Source: Nocardioides terrae
Lineage (GTDB): Bacteria; Actinomycetota; Actinomycetes; Propionibacteriales; Nocardioidaceae
Direction of reading: 5' to 3'
DNA length: 64,000 bases
Assembly: GCF_900112345.1 (NCBI RefSeq)
Contig: NZ_FOLB01000008.1
Span: 1-64,000, forward strand
The notes under the pieces are model-generated. The model searched no databases. It was not told where the DNA came from and saw nothing but the letters and a program-made list of their open reading frames with translations. The position numbers and the translations under genes are program-made. The stretch's first letter is position 1. Every line of letters begins with the position of its first letter. Positions 24,597 through 31,597 of the stretch are shown piece after piece.

Positions 24597-25434
24597 GTCC
24601 GACCGCGTCGTCGTCGCGGTCTGCCAGCTCGACGGCGTCGCGGCCCGCGACGACCGCGAGGTGATCCGTCGCGCCGTGACCGCGGCAGCGGACCGCGGCG
24701 CACGACTGATGGTGCTCCCCGAGCTCGCCGCGTGCGGCGGGGTCGTCACGAGCCGCGAGCAGTCCCGAGCGGTCGCCGAACCGCTGGACGGAGCCACCGT
24801 GGCGCTGGCCGCCGAGCTCTCGGCCGAGCACGGTTGCGTGGTCGTTCTCGGCCTCGCGGAGGCGGGCACCGGTGGCAAGGTGCACAACACGGCAGTCGTC
24901 CTCGACCGCGGAGAGCTCAGGGCGACGTACCGCAAGGTGCACCTCTGGGGTGCCGAGAAGAACGCCTTCGATCCGGGCGACCAGCCGCCGGCGGTCGTCG
25001 ACACCAGTGCCGGCCGCGTCGGCGTCATGGTCTGCTACGACCTGGAGTTCCCCGAGTGGGTGCGGATGGCCGCCGAAGCGGGCGCCGAGGTGCTCGCCGT
25101 TCCGGCCAACTGGCCCGTGCGCCCCGGCGGCGATCCGCAGCGGCCCTTCGAGGTCGTCAAGGCGCGGGCGGCTGCCGTCACCTACCGCGTGAACGTCGCC
25201 GTCGCCGACCGGTGCGGCGTCGAGGACAGCGTGGACTGGTACGGCGGCTCGCTCGTGTGCGACGTCAACGGTGAGCTGCTCGCCGGACCCGCCTGTGCCG
25301 GGCCTCAGGACGGGCGCGGGGCACAGCCCGCGATCCTCACCGCGCAGGTCGATCTCGGCGCGGCGCGCGACAAGCGGCTCGGCCGCTTCAACGACGCCTT
25401 CGCGGACCGGCGACCGGATCTCTACACCCGGTGA
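24589..25434 (+). CDS. Carbon-nitrogen hydrolase (nitrilase-superfamily amidase)
   Basis: A 281-residue member with the full Glu-Lys-Cys triad: L-P-E-L near residue 44, Y-R-K-V-H near 119, and M-V-C-Y-D-L-E-F-P near 147. It would hydrolyse an amide or carbamoyl group and release ammonia. It overlaps the bicupin gene by eight bases, so it is coupled to it. Its presence suggests that the regulon substrate, or a late intermediate, contains an amide or C-N bond. Nitrile hydrolysis is possible but less common in this branch. Confidence 0.87.
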   Translation: MTESDRVVVAVCQLDGVAARDDREVIRRAVTAAADRGARLMVLPELAACGGVVTSREQSRAVAEPLDGATVALAAELSAEHGCVVVLGLAEAGTGGKVHNTAVVLDRGELRATYRKVHLWGAEKNAFDPGDQPPAVVDTSAGRVGVMVCYDLEFPEWVRMAAEAGAEVLAVPANWPVRPGGDPQRPFEVVKARAAAVTYRVNVAVADRCGVEDSVDWYGGSLVCDVNGELLAGPACAGPQDGRGAQPAILTAQVDLGAARDKRLGRFNDAFADRRPDLYTR

Positions 25435-25509
25435 CCGGCGGCAGACCGGGCGTCGGATGTCCGGCCGGTGAGACTCTGCGCGACGTTCGAAGCTCGAGAC
25501 GGCCGTCTC

Positions 25510-25557
25510 ATGTCCAAGCGCATGTCCAAGCCCATGTCCGAGCCCATGTCCGAGCGC
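25510..25557 (+). repeat. Four tandem 12-bp repeats
   Basis: Four head-to-tail copies of ATGTCCRAGCSC, differing only at two positions. They lie between the amidase and a DUF1269-like gene. In one frame they would code MSK/MSE-R/P repeats, but that frame is broken shortly after, so coding is doubtful. Apart from this and the hairpin at 25684, the gap 25435-25696 shows no gene. Confidence 0.85.
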
Positions 25558-25683
25558 ACCGTCCGTTCGCCTGACGTCGATCGATCTTGCGTGCACGACG
25601 CGGGGTCGGCTCTCCGACGAGGTCGAGACTCACCGGCCCCGAGTCCGGGTACCGGTTCCTACGGGAGTTCTCTTCCCGGGAGT

Positions 25684-25696
25684 CAGGAGGCTCCTG
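25684..25696 (+). promoter_or_regulatory. Palindrome burying the Shine-Dalgarno of the next gene
   Basis: CAGGAGGCTCCTG is a perfect inverted repeat (6+1+6) immediately before ATG 25697. The only good ribosome site, AGGAGG, lies in it. Pairing between mRNA copies or with an upstream GGGAGT stretch could hide the site; a 1-base loop is too tight for a simple hairpin. Confidence 0.4.
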
Positions 25697-26230
25697 ATGG
25701 ACTCCGACGCTGTTTGGACGGAGGGGCCGGCACTGTCGGCGTGGATCTACGACTCGCCGAGGGGCGCGGCGGCCGGCAAGGTGCGCCTCGAGCGGCTCAG
25801 TCAGCGGGGCGCGGTCGTCGTGGTGGACGCCGCGACGGTGACGTGGGTCAAGGGGGCGCATCGCCCCCGCATCGGACGTCCCCATGTCGCCACGATGATG
25901 CGTGCGAACCGAACCTCACCGCTCGAGGTGCTCCTCGGTCACCTCGTGTTTCCGAGCGCAGGGAGCCTCGACGGCCCGGCCGGCCTCGACTCTGCGCTCC
26001 ATGGCACCCAACTCACCGAGGACTTCCTCCTCGCGCTGCGGGCCGGTTTCGCTCCCGATACCTCCACCCTGCTGGTCCTGTCGAGCGACGCTGCTTTCGA
26101 CGAGGTCCAGGTCGTCATCGAGAGAGGGCGAGCCCGCGGGGATGTCCGCCTTCTCCACACACCTCTGGGTGTCGGCGGGATGGCGGCGCTCGACGCGTTC
26201 GCTCACACGAGCGCTCGTCCGGATAGGTGA
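25697..26230 (+). CDS. DUF1269-like protein without the membrane segment
   Basis: A 177-residue soluble protein. It shares layout and phrases with the DUF1269 protein at 58471-58956: a start around W-x-x-D/A-S-P-x-G-A, V-x-D-A-A-T-V-T-W-x-x-G, an A-P-x-T-S-x-L-x-x-L-S-S-D-A block, and a final strand. It lacks the Gly/Ala-rich hydrophobic hairpin of that paralog. Role unknown; relatives are often stress-induced. Monocistronic, with the palindromic ribosome site described above. Confidence 0.6.
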   Translation: MDSDAVWTEGPALSAWIYDSPRGAAAGKVRLERLSQRGAVVVVDAATVTWVKGAHRPRIGRPHVATMMRANRTSPLEVLLGHLVFPSAGSLDGPAGLDSALHGTQLTEDFLLALRAGFAPDTSTLLVLSSDAAFDEVQVVIERGRARGDVRLLHTPLGVGGMAALDAFAHTSARPDR

Positions 26231-26327
26231 CGCAGCAATCGATCATCGCCGACTCCTATCACCCACAGACTCGCAGGTGTTTCGGTCCCTGACCGAGGGC
26301 TCGACCGGTCCAGTGTGCGCCCGGAGT

Positions 26328-26357
26328 TCCGCGTACAGCTCCAGCTCCGGACGCGGA
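26328..26357. terminator. Terminator-like hairpin between convergent genes
   Basis: TCCGCGT / ACGCGGA with a 16-nt loop, between the DUF1269-like gene and the convergent collagen-like gene. No T tract follows, as is common in high-GC actinobacteria. The rest of 26231-26364 holds nothing else I can support. Confidence 0.4.
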
Positions 26358-26364
26358 GTCCGTG

Positions 26365-27396
26365 TCAGGACAGGGTCAGGCCGGCAGACCAGTAGCCGTT
26401 GAGGGTCGTCGCCGTGTCGAGGCCCGCGACCACGTCCGAGCGTACGACGAGGATGGCGCGGGTCTGATCGGTCAGAGGGATGGCCAGGCCGGCGCTCGCG
26501 CAGTCAGCGACGTTTCCGATCGCGAGGACGCCGGTGAACGAGGGTGCCAATGTGCACACTGCTCCGGGCACCGGGGTGAAGACGTTGTCCCCGGTCGAGG
26601 ACGTCCAGACCTGAGCCTGGAGGGCGAGGGTGGAGCCGACCAGTGACATCGCGTTGGTGTTGGTGAAGTAGGCATCGATGCCGGTGAGGGTGTGGGAGCC
26701 CGTGATCGGCTGGGCCAGACCGGCGACCGCGCTGTTCGTCGCGTCGATCGCCCCACCGGCGATGGCGACGCCACTGACCGAGCCGGTGCCGTTGATGGGC
26801 AACACGGCCACGGTGTTGTTGGCCCCACCAAGGACGGTCGTGGTGGTCGCCACCTGGCCGCTGCTGCTCGACAGCATGGCTCCGGAGCCTGCCGGGCCGG
26901 TGGCACCGGTCGGGCCCGAGGCACCCGCGGGGCCCGTCGCGCCGGTCGGGCCCGTGGCACCGGTCGGGCCGGTGGCGCCGGTCGGCCCGGCGGGGCCTGT
27001 CGCGCCGGTCGGTCCGATGTCACCGGCCGTGCCCGTCGCGCCGGCCGCACCCGTGGCTCCAGTGGCGCCGGTCGGGCCGGCGGGGCCGGCGGGGCCGATG
27101 TCACCGGTTGCGCCCGTCGCCCCAGCGGGACCGGCCGCACCGGGCGTGCCCGTGGGGTGCTTCACGCCGCGGACCCAGTTGATGTGGTCCTCGCGCGGCC
27201 GGCACTGCGTGACCTTGCGGACGATGCGGATCTTGCCGGTCTTGACGCTGAAGCAGGCGCGGATGACCCGGACGTCCTGCTTCGACCTGTTGGCAGCATC
27301 GGCAGCATCGGCCGCCCCGCCAGTGCCCACGGCGGTGGCTAGGGCCAAAGTGGCGAGGGACAAGGAGGCGAGGGCGCGGGGCCGAGAGGTGGGCAC
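26365..27396 (-). CDS. Secreted collagen-like repeat protein
   Basis: From the GTG at 27396 the product is 343 residues. It has a signal-like start (T-S-R-P-R-A-L-A then a hydrophobic run ending A-D-A-A), a short domain with two Cys, then about 30 G-x-y triplets, mostly G-A-T-G-P-T and G-P-A (about residues 75-165), and a C-terminal beta-rich domain of about 170 residues. Collagen-like helices with such trimeric heads form surface fibres or spore/exopolymer coats. A -10 TACGGT (27403-27408) lies six bases before the GTG, fitting a leaderless start. The frame is also open further upstream to 27591 and beyond. Confidence 0.72.
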   Translation of the reverse strand: MPTSRPRALASLSLATLALATAVGTGGAADAADAANRSKQDVRVIRACFSVKTGKIRIVRKVTQCRPREDHINWVRGVKHPTGTPGAAGPAGATGATGDIGPAGPAGPTGATGATGAAGATGTAGDIGPTGATGPAGPTGATGPTGATGPTGATGPAGASGPTGATGPAGSGAMLSSSSGQVATTTTVLGGANNTVAVLPINGTGSVSGVAIAGGAIDATNSAVAGLAQPITGSHTLTGIDAYFTNTNAMSLVGSTLALQAQVWTSSTGDNVFTPVPGAVCTLAPSFTGVLAIGNVADCASAGLAIPLTDQTRAILVVRSDVVAGLDTATTLNGYWSAGLTLS

Positions 27397-27495
27397 CGGA
27401 TGACCGTAGTGGACCAGCGGAGGAGCTGTGGCGCATTCGGAGAGATGGAGCCCGCGCAGAGGTCGCCTGCTCGGGTCGTACGACGGCGCCGCGAC

Positions 27496-27591
27496 GCCCG
27501 CCATCGAGGGGTTCAGCGCGACGCCGGCGCCGAGAAGCTCCTCGGCCTCGTCGGTCCTGCCGAGGTGCAGGAGGGCGAAGCCGAGACGCAT
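27496..27591 (-). pseudogene. TPR remnant in frame after the glycosyltransferase stop
   Basis: [20 protein letters not shown]-type sequence followed by A-L-N-P-S is a clear tetratricopeptide helix pair. It is in the same frame as the upstream glycosyltransferase, nine codons after that gene's TGA. It looks like the original C-terminal end of the transferase cut off by one stop codon. The same frame then runs on into the collagen-like gene. Confidence 0.5.
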
Positions 27592-27615
27592 GGGGGTGGC
27601 CGGGAGGCACCCCGG

Positions 27616-28725
27616 TCAGGGTAGGGCGGTGCGCTCGCGCGCGAAGGCGAGGTTCTGTTCCACGCGAGGTCGCTCCTGTGGCGGCAGCTGCGGGTCCGCG
27701 AGCACGGCCTGGGCGAGGGCAGCGGACTCGGCGTACCTGCCCACCCAGTAGCTCGAGATCGACAGCTCGTCGCGGGCCCGCCAGCCGTAGCAGTCAGGGG
27801 ACACGAAGAGGATGTCGTCCGTCGGCGCGAGCTGGACCGCTCTGGTTGCGAAGACGTGGCCGAGTTCGTGTCGTCCGAGCTCGCGGAGATAGCGGGCCAG
27901 CTGGACCAGGGTCTCGGCCCGTCCGGGTCGGCGTTCGAACGCCGCCAGGTAGGCTGCCAGCACGTCCCGGTCGCTGTCCGCCAGTCGCTCGCGCAGCAGT
28001 GCCACCTGCAGCAGCGAGTACCACACCTCCTCCTCCCAGCCGCCCAGGGAAGCCCGGTGCTCGTAGGCGGACAGGGCCTCCCGCTCCCGGCCGAGGTCGC
28101 GCAGCGTCTGGGCTCGGTAGAAGGCATAGCGCGCGTTGTCGGGCTCGACCGTGAGGCCGCCCTCCAACAGCGCGAGATCGCGCTCGAACTTCCCCCGGCG
28201 GTTGGCCCCCTCCGCATGGTCGTGGAACCAGACCCCGCCCAGGGTCGGCCGGGCGGCCGAGCCGATGTCGAGATATTCGTGGGTGACGCCCACGTAGCGC
28301 GCCGGTGCGTCGACTCTCAAGAGTCTGACGTTGGCGTAGTGGAGTCCGCTGGCCCGCTGGCCGAGGAGGTAGGCGTCAGCGGCCAGCGAGTCCCGGAAGC
28401 CGGGGTCGTCGACCACGAGCTCCATGTCGGCGTCGCACAGCAGGAGGTAGTCGACCCCGTAGGCCGCGGCGGAGTCACGCGCCAGGGCCAGGGATTCGTT
28501 GCGGGCCTGGGCGAAGTCGTCGAAGCGGCCGTGGGTGACGCGGCCCGGCACACCGCGTCGCTCGAGGAATGACCGGACGATCTCTGCCGTGCCGTCGGAC
28601 GAGCCGGTGTCGTGGATCGCGTAAGCGTCGATCCAGGGAGCCGCGGCCGCCAGGCAGCGTGCGATGATGGCCGCCTCGTCCCTGACGATCATGGTCAGGC
28701 AGAGCCTGGCTCGGGTATCGGCCAC
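27616..28725 (-). CDS. Family 2 glycosyltransferase with TPR-like C-terminal region
   Basis: A 369-residue protein. The GT-A part (about residues 1-210) has L-T-M-I-V-R-D-E, D-T-G-S-S-D-G-T and C-D-A-D-M-E-L as the DXD-like metal site. The rest is helical repeats (A-R-Y-A-F-Y-R-A-Q-T-L-R-D-L-G). This is the SunS-like type that glycosylates peptides or proteins. GTG 28725 is chosen because the family starts right at this point and -10 TAGACT lies eight bases before; a start at 28818 is possible. An in-frame TGA ends it nine codons before another TPR unit, so it may be truncated. It may act on the adjacent collagen-like protein (inference). Confidence 0.75.
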   Translation of the reverse strand: MADTRARLCLTMIVRDEAAIIARCLAAAAPWIDAYAIHDTGSSDGTAEIVRSFLERRGVPGRVTHGRFDDFAQARNESLALARDSAAAYGVDYLLLCDADMELVVDDPGFRDSLAADAYLLGQRASGLHYANVRLLRVDAPARYVGVTHEYLDIGSAARPTLGGVWFHDHAEGANRRGKFERDLALLEGGLTVEPDNARYAFYRAQTLRDLGREREALSAYEHRASLGGWEEEVWYSLLQVALLRERLADSDRDVLAAYLAAFERRPGRAETLVQLARYLRELGRHELGHVFATRAVQLAPTDDILFVSPDCYGWRARDELSISSYWVGRYAESAALAQAVLADPQLPPQERPRVEQNLAFARERTALP

Positions 28726-28826
28726 GGCCAGGAAGTCTAGGTTGTCGCCTCCGACCAGCCAGGGGGACCGACTTGGTGCAGTGCGACAAGGCACCGAGAG
28801 GCGCGATCCGCCTAGCATCGACTTCC

Positions 28827-30476
28827 ATGACAGGTGCGGCGTCCCTCGCGCCGGCGTCGAGCGGGGGGATGCGCCCTCGCGCGAGCCTGGGTCGGGTGCT
28901 CGACGACCTCGGGGACACCCTCCTCGAGGTGCTGGTGGGCACCCCCGACCCCGACGTCGTGATCGACGGGATCGTGATCCACGACCCGCTCGACGAGCCG
29001 GTGTACCCCTCCGGCGCTCTTGTCCTGGCCGTCGGGCTCACCGGTGACGACCTGATCCCGTTGTTCCGATCGCTCGGGGGCGAGCCGGTAGCCGGGGTCG
29101 TCGCGCGCCTTCCGGTCACCGTCACGCCCGAGCTGGTCGAGGCGGCGGATGCGAACGGGATCGCCCTGCTGGGCCTCCGGCGCGGAGCCACCTGGGCGCA
29201 GCTGAGTGCCCTCCTCCGCTCTCTGCTCGCCGAGGGGGACGTGGGTGTTGTGCCGCAGGAGTCGCTCGGCGGACTGCCGTCCGGCGACCTCTTCGCCGTC
29301 GCCAACGCGGTCGCGGCCCTCCTGGACGCACCCGTGACGATCGAGGACCGCAGCTCGCGCGTGTTGGCGTTCTCGGGACGGCAGGACGAGGGCGACCCAT
29401 CGCGGGTCGAGGCGATCATCGGGCGCCAGGTCCCCGAGCGGCTGGCCCGCGTCCTCAACGAGCGCGGGATCTTCGGCGAGCTCTACCGAGCCCAACGGCC
29501 CGTCGTCATCGAGCCATGGGGCGACGGCGTCTTCAGGCAGCGCGTGGCGATCGCGGTCCGCGCGGGCGACGAGGTGCTGGGCTCGATCTGGGCCGTCATG
29601 GACGGGGAGCTGAGCGCCGAGCGTGAGGCGGCGCTCCAGGACGCCGCCAAGCTGACCGCCCTCCACCTCCTCCAGGTGCGTGCCGGCGCCGACGCGCAGC
29701 GACGGATCCGGTCCGACCTGGTCGCGACCGCCCTCGAAGGCGGCTCGGACGCCCGCAGTGCCCTCGACCGGCTCGGGTTGACCAACCGCATGGTCGTCGT
29801 CCTGGGCGCCGGCCTCCGCGGCCGCCCGGGCGAGGGTGCCGACGAGCAGGCGGCCGCCTCCGACTGGCAGAGGCTGAACGACGCGTTCGCGGTGCACATG
29901 TCGACGTCGGTGCCGCGGGCGGCCGTCGCGCACATCGGCGCCGCCGTCTACGCGCTGATGCCGGTCGCGGACGAGGCCGGGGCGGCGCGCGCCGTACGGC
30001 TCGCCGAGGAGTTCCGCGACCGGCTCGGAAAGGGGCTGCCGGTCGTCGTCGCGGTGGGGCCCGCCGTACGCGGTATCAACGAGATGGTCGAGGGCCGGGC
30101 GGTGGTCGACCGGGTGCTCCGCGTCCTTCGCGACGGCCACGCCACGCGGCGCGTGGCCAGCCTGCCCGACGTCTACACCCAGTCGCTCCTGCTGGAGCTC
30201 CGCGACCTCGCCATCGTGCGCGGCGACGGGCCGATCGGGCCGATCGCTGAGCTCCTGGCGTACGACGAGCGACACGACTCCGGCCTCCTGGAGAGCCTGG
30301 AGGCATGGCTGGACGCCTTCGGGGACTACACGGTCGCGGCCGCGGCCCTGTTCATCCACCCGAACACCCTCCGCTACCGGATCAGGCGCGTCGCCGAGCT
30401 CAGCGGCCTCGACCTCGCCGACCCGGACCAGCGGTTCGCCGCCCTGCTGCAGCTCCGCATCCTCGCGCGCCGATGA
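28827..30476 (+). CDS. PucR-family transcriptional regulator
   Basis: A 549-residue regulator with an N-terminal PucR domain (about 15-130), a middle GAF-like/GGDEF-like region, and the C-terminal PucR helix-turn-helix (Y-T-V-A-A-A-A-L-F-I-H-P-N-T-L-R-Y-R-I). Family members activate purine or other nitrogen-compound breakdown. A -10 TAGCAT at 28813-28818 lies eight bases before ATG 28827, so the mRNA is probably leaderless; an upstream TTG at 28773 is less likely. Its stop overlaps the next gene by four bases, so regulator and dipeptidase-like enzyme are co-translated. Confidence 0.85.
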   Translation: MTGAASLAPASSGGMRPRASLGRVLDDLGDTLLEVLVGTPDPDVVIDGIVIHDPLDEPVYPSGALVLAVGLTGDDLIPLFRSLGGEPVAGVVARLPVTVTPELVEAADANGIALLGLRRGATWAQLSALLRSLLAEGDVGVVPQESLGGLPSGDLFAVANAVAALLDAPVTIEDRSSRVLAFSGRQDEGDPSRVEAIIGRQVPERLARVLNERGIFGELYRAQRPVVIEPWGDGVFRQRVAIAVRAGDEVLGSIWAVMDGELSAEREAALQDAAKLTALHLLQVRAGADAQRRIRSDLVATALEGGSDARSALDRLGLTNRMVVVLGAGLRGRPGEGADEQAAASDWQRLNDAFAVHMSTSVPRAAVAHIGAAVYALMPVADEAGAARAVRLAEEFRDRLGKGLPVVVAVGPAVRGINEMVEGRAVVDRVLRVLRDGHATRRVASLPDVYTQSLLLELRDLAIVRGDGPIGPIAELLAYDERHDSGLLESLEAWLDAFGDYTVAAAALFIHPNTLRYRIRRVAELSGLDLADPDQRFAALLQLRILARR

Positions 30477-31462
30477 CGACCACTGGAGATCCCGTGACGC
30501 ACACCTCGACCGCACGCCTCTTCTGGGAGCAGCACGCCTGCCTGCCGCTCACCCGCCAGGCGGATGTCGGCGACATCCTGCGCTACCGCCGCGACGGCGG
30601 AGCGTTCGTGTGCGTCAACGTCGGCTACGCGCCGCACACCCGAGAGGACTCCCTGGGATTCCTGGACGACTTCCGTCGCCAGATCGAGGAGCATCCGGAG
30701 CTCGGCCTGGTGGGGGGCGTCGACGAGATCGACGACGCCCACGACGCGGGCCGGATCGTCGTGGCCTTCGACCTCGAGGACTCGCGTCCGCTCGCCGGCG
30801 ACCTGGACATGGTGGACACGTTCTACGACCTCGGCGTGAGGTCGCTCCTCCCCACCTACAACACGGCGAACGCCGCGGGCTGCGGCTGCCTCGACACCGA
30901 GGACACCGGGCTGACCGCCTGGGGTCGCTCGCTGGTCAAGCGGATGAACGAGGTCGGGATGCTCGCCGACGGCTCCCACTGCAGCGTGCGGACCGGGCTC
31001 GACATCTCGGAGATGAGCGAGCGGCCGATGATCTACTCCCACTCAGGGATGAAGGGCGTGTGGGACCACGCCCGCAACGTCACCGACGAGCAGGCCCGCG
31101 AGTGCGCCGCGACCGGCGGTGTCATCGGGATCCCCGGCATCGGCATCTTCCTCGGGCCCAACGTGGCGACGCTCGACGCCTACATCGCGCACATCGACTA
31201 CGCCGTCGACCTGGTCGGATGGGAGCACGTGGGCATCGGGAGCGACTTCTCCTTCGACGCCGAGGACGTGCAGGGCGAGCTCGTGGAGAACCCCGACCTC
31301 TTCCCCGAGGAGTACAACCGGTGGGGCGTCATCGAGTTCATCGACCCGGAGACGACGGTCAGCGTCGAGGGTGCGCTCGCGGAGCGCGGATATCCCGCGG
31401 AGGCGATCGACGGGATCCTGGGCGGGAACTTCCGCCGCGTCGCCGCCCAGGTGTGGCGCTGA
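30473..31462 (+). CDS. M19 (membrane dipeptidase) family hydrolase, altered metal site
   Basis: A 329-residue TIM-barrel metallohydrolase. Visible family positions: F-D-L-E-D (bridging Glu), S-H-C-S and Y-S-H-S (metal His), and G-S-D-F (Asp). The first metal motif HxD near the N-terminus is W-E-Q-H-A-C-L-P-L, so the Asp is Cys. This variant subfamily probably does not cleave ordinary dipeptides. ATG 30473 overlaps the regulator stop; GTG 30494 with TGGAGA before it is an alternative. First enzyme of the PucR cluster. Confidence 0.8.
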   Translation: MTTTGDPVTHTSTARLFWEQHACLPLTRQADVGDILRYRRDGGAFVCVNVGYAPHTREDSLGFLDDFRRQIEEHPELGLVGGVDEIDDAHDAGRIVVAFDLEDSRPLAGDLDMVDTFYDLGVRSLLPTYNTANAAGCGCLDTEDTGLTAWGRSLVKRMNEVGMLADGSHCSVRTGLDISEMSERPMIYSHSGMKGVWDHARNVTDEQARECAATGGVIGIPGIGIFLGPNVATLDAYIAHIDYAVDLVGWEHVGIGSDFSFDAEDVQGELVENPDLFPEEYNRWGVIEFIDPETTVSVEGALAERGYPAEAIDGILGGNFRRVAAQVWR

Positions 31463-31597
31463 GGGCTTTGTAGCGGTCCACCAACCAGCCCTGGGTTTGT
31501 TGTCGGTCGCCACGAGGCACGGCGGTCGGCGTGGACCTACGGTGAGCGAAGAGAGCCGTGCCCCACTCGGCCGAAGCCCTTCGCGGAAGGAAGAACC

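Noticed and set aside
25510-25557. Short CRISPR array
   Set aside because: The 12-bp units are directly adjacent with no spacers and no cas genes are present.
26880-27160. DNA-level minisatellite
   Set aside because: The repetition follows G-x-y codons of a collagen-like protein with much synonymous variation, so selection on protein explains it.
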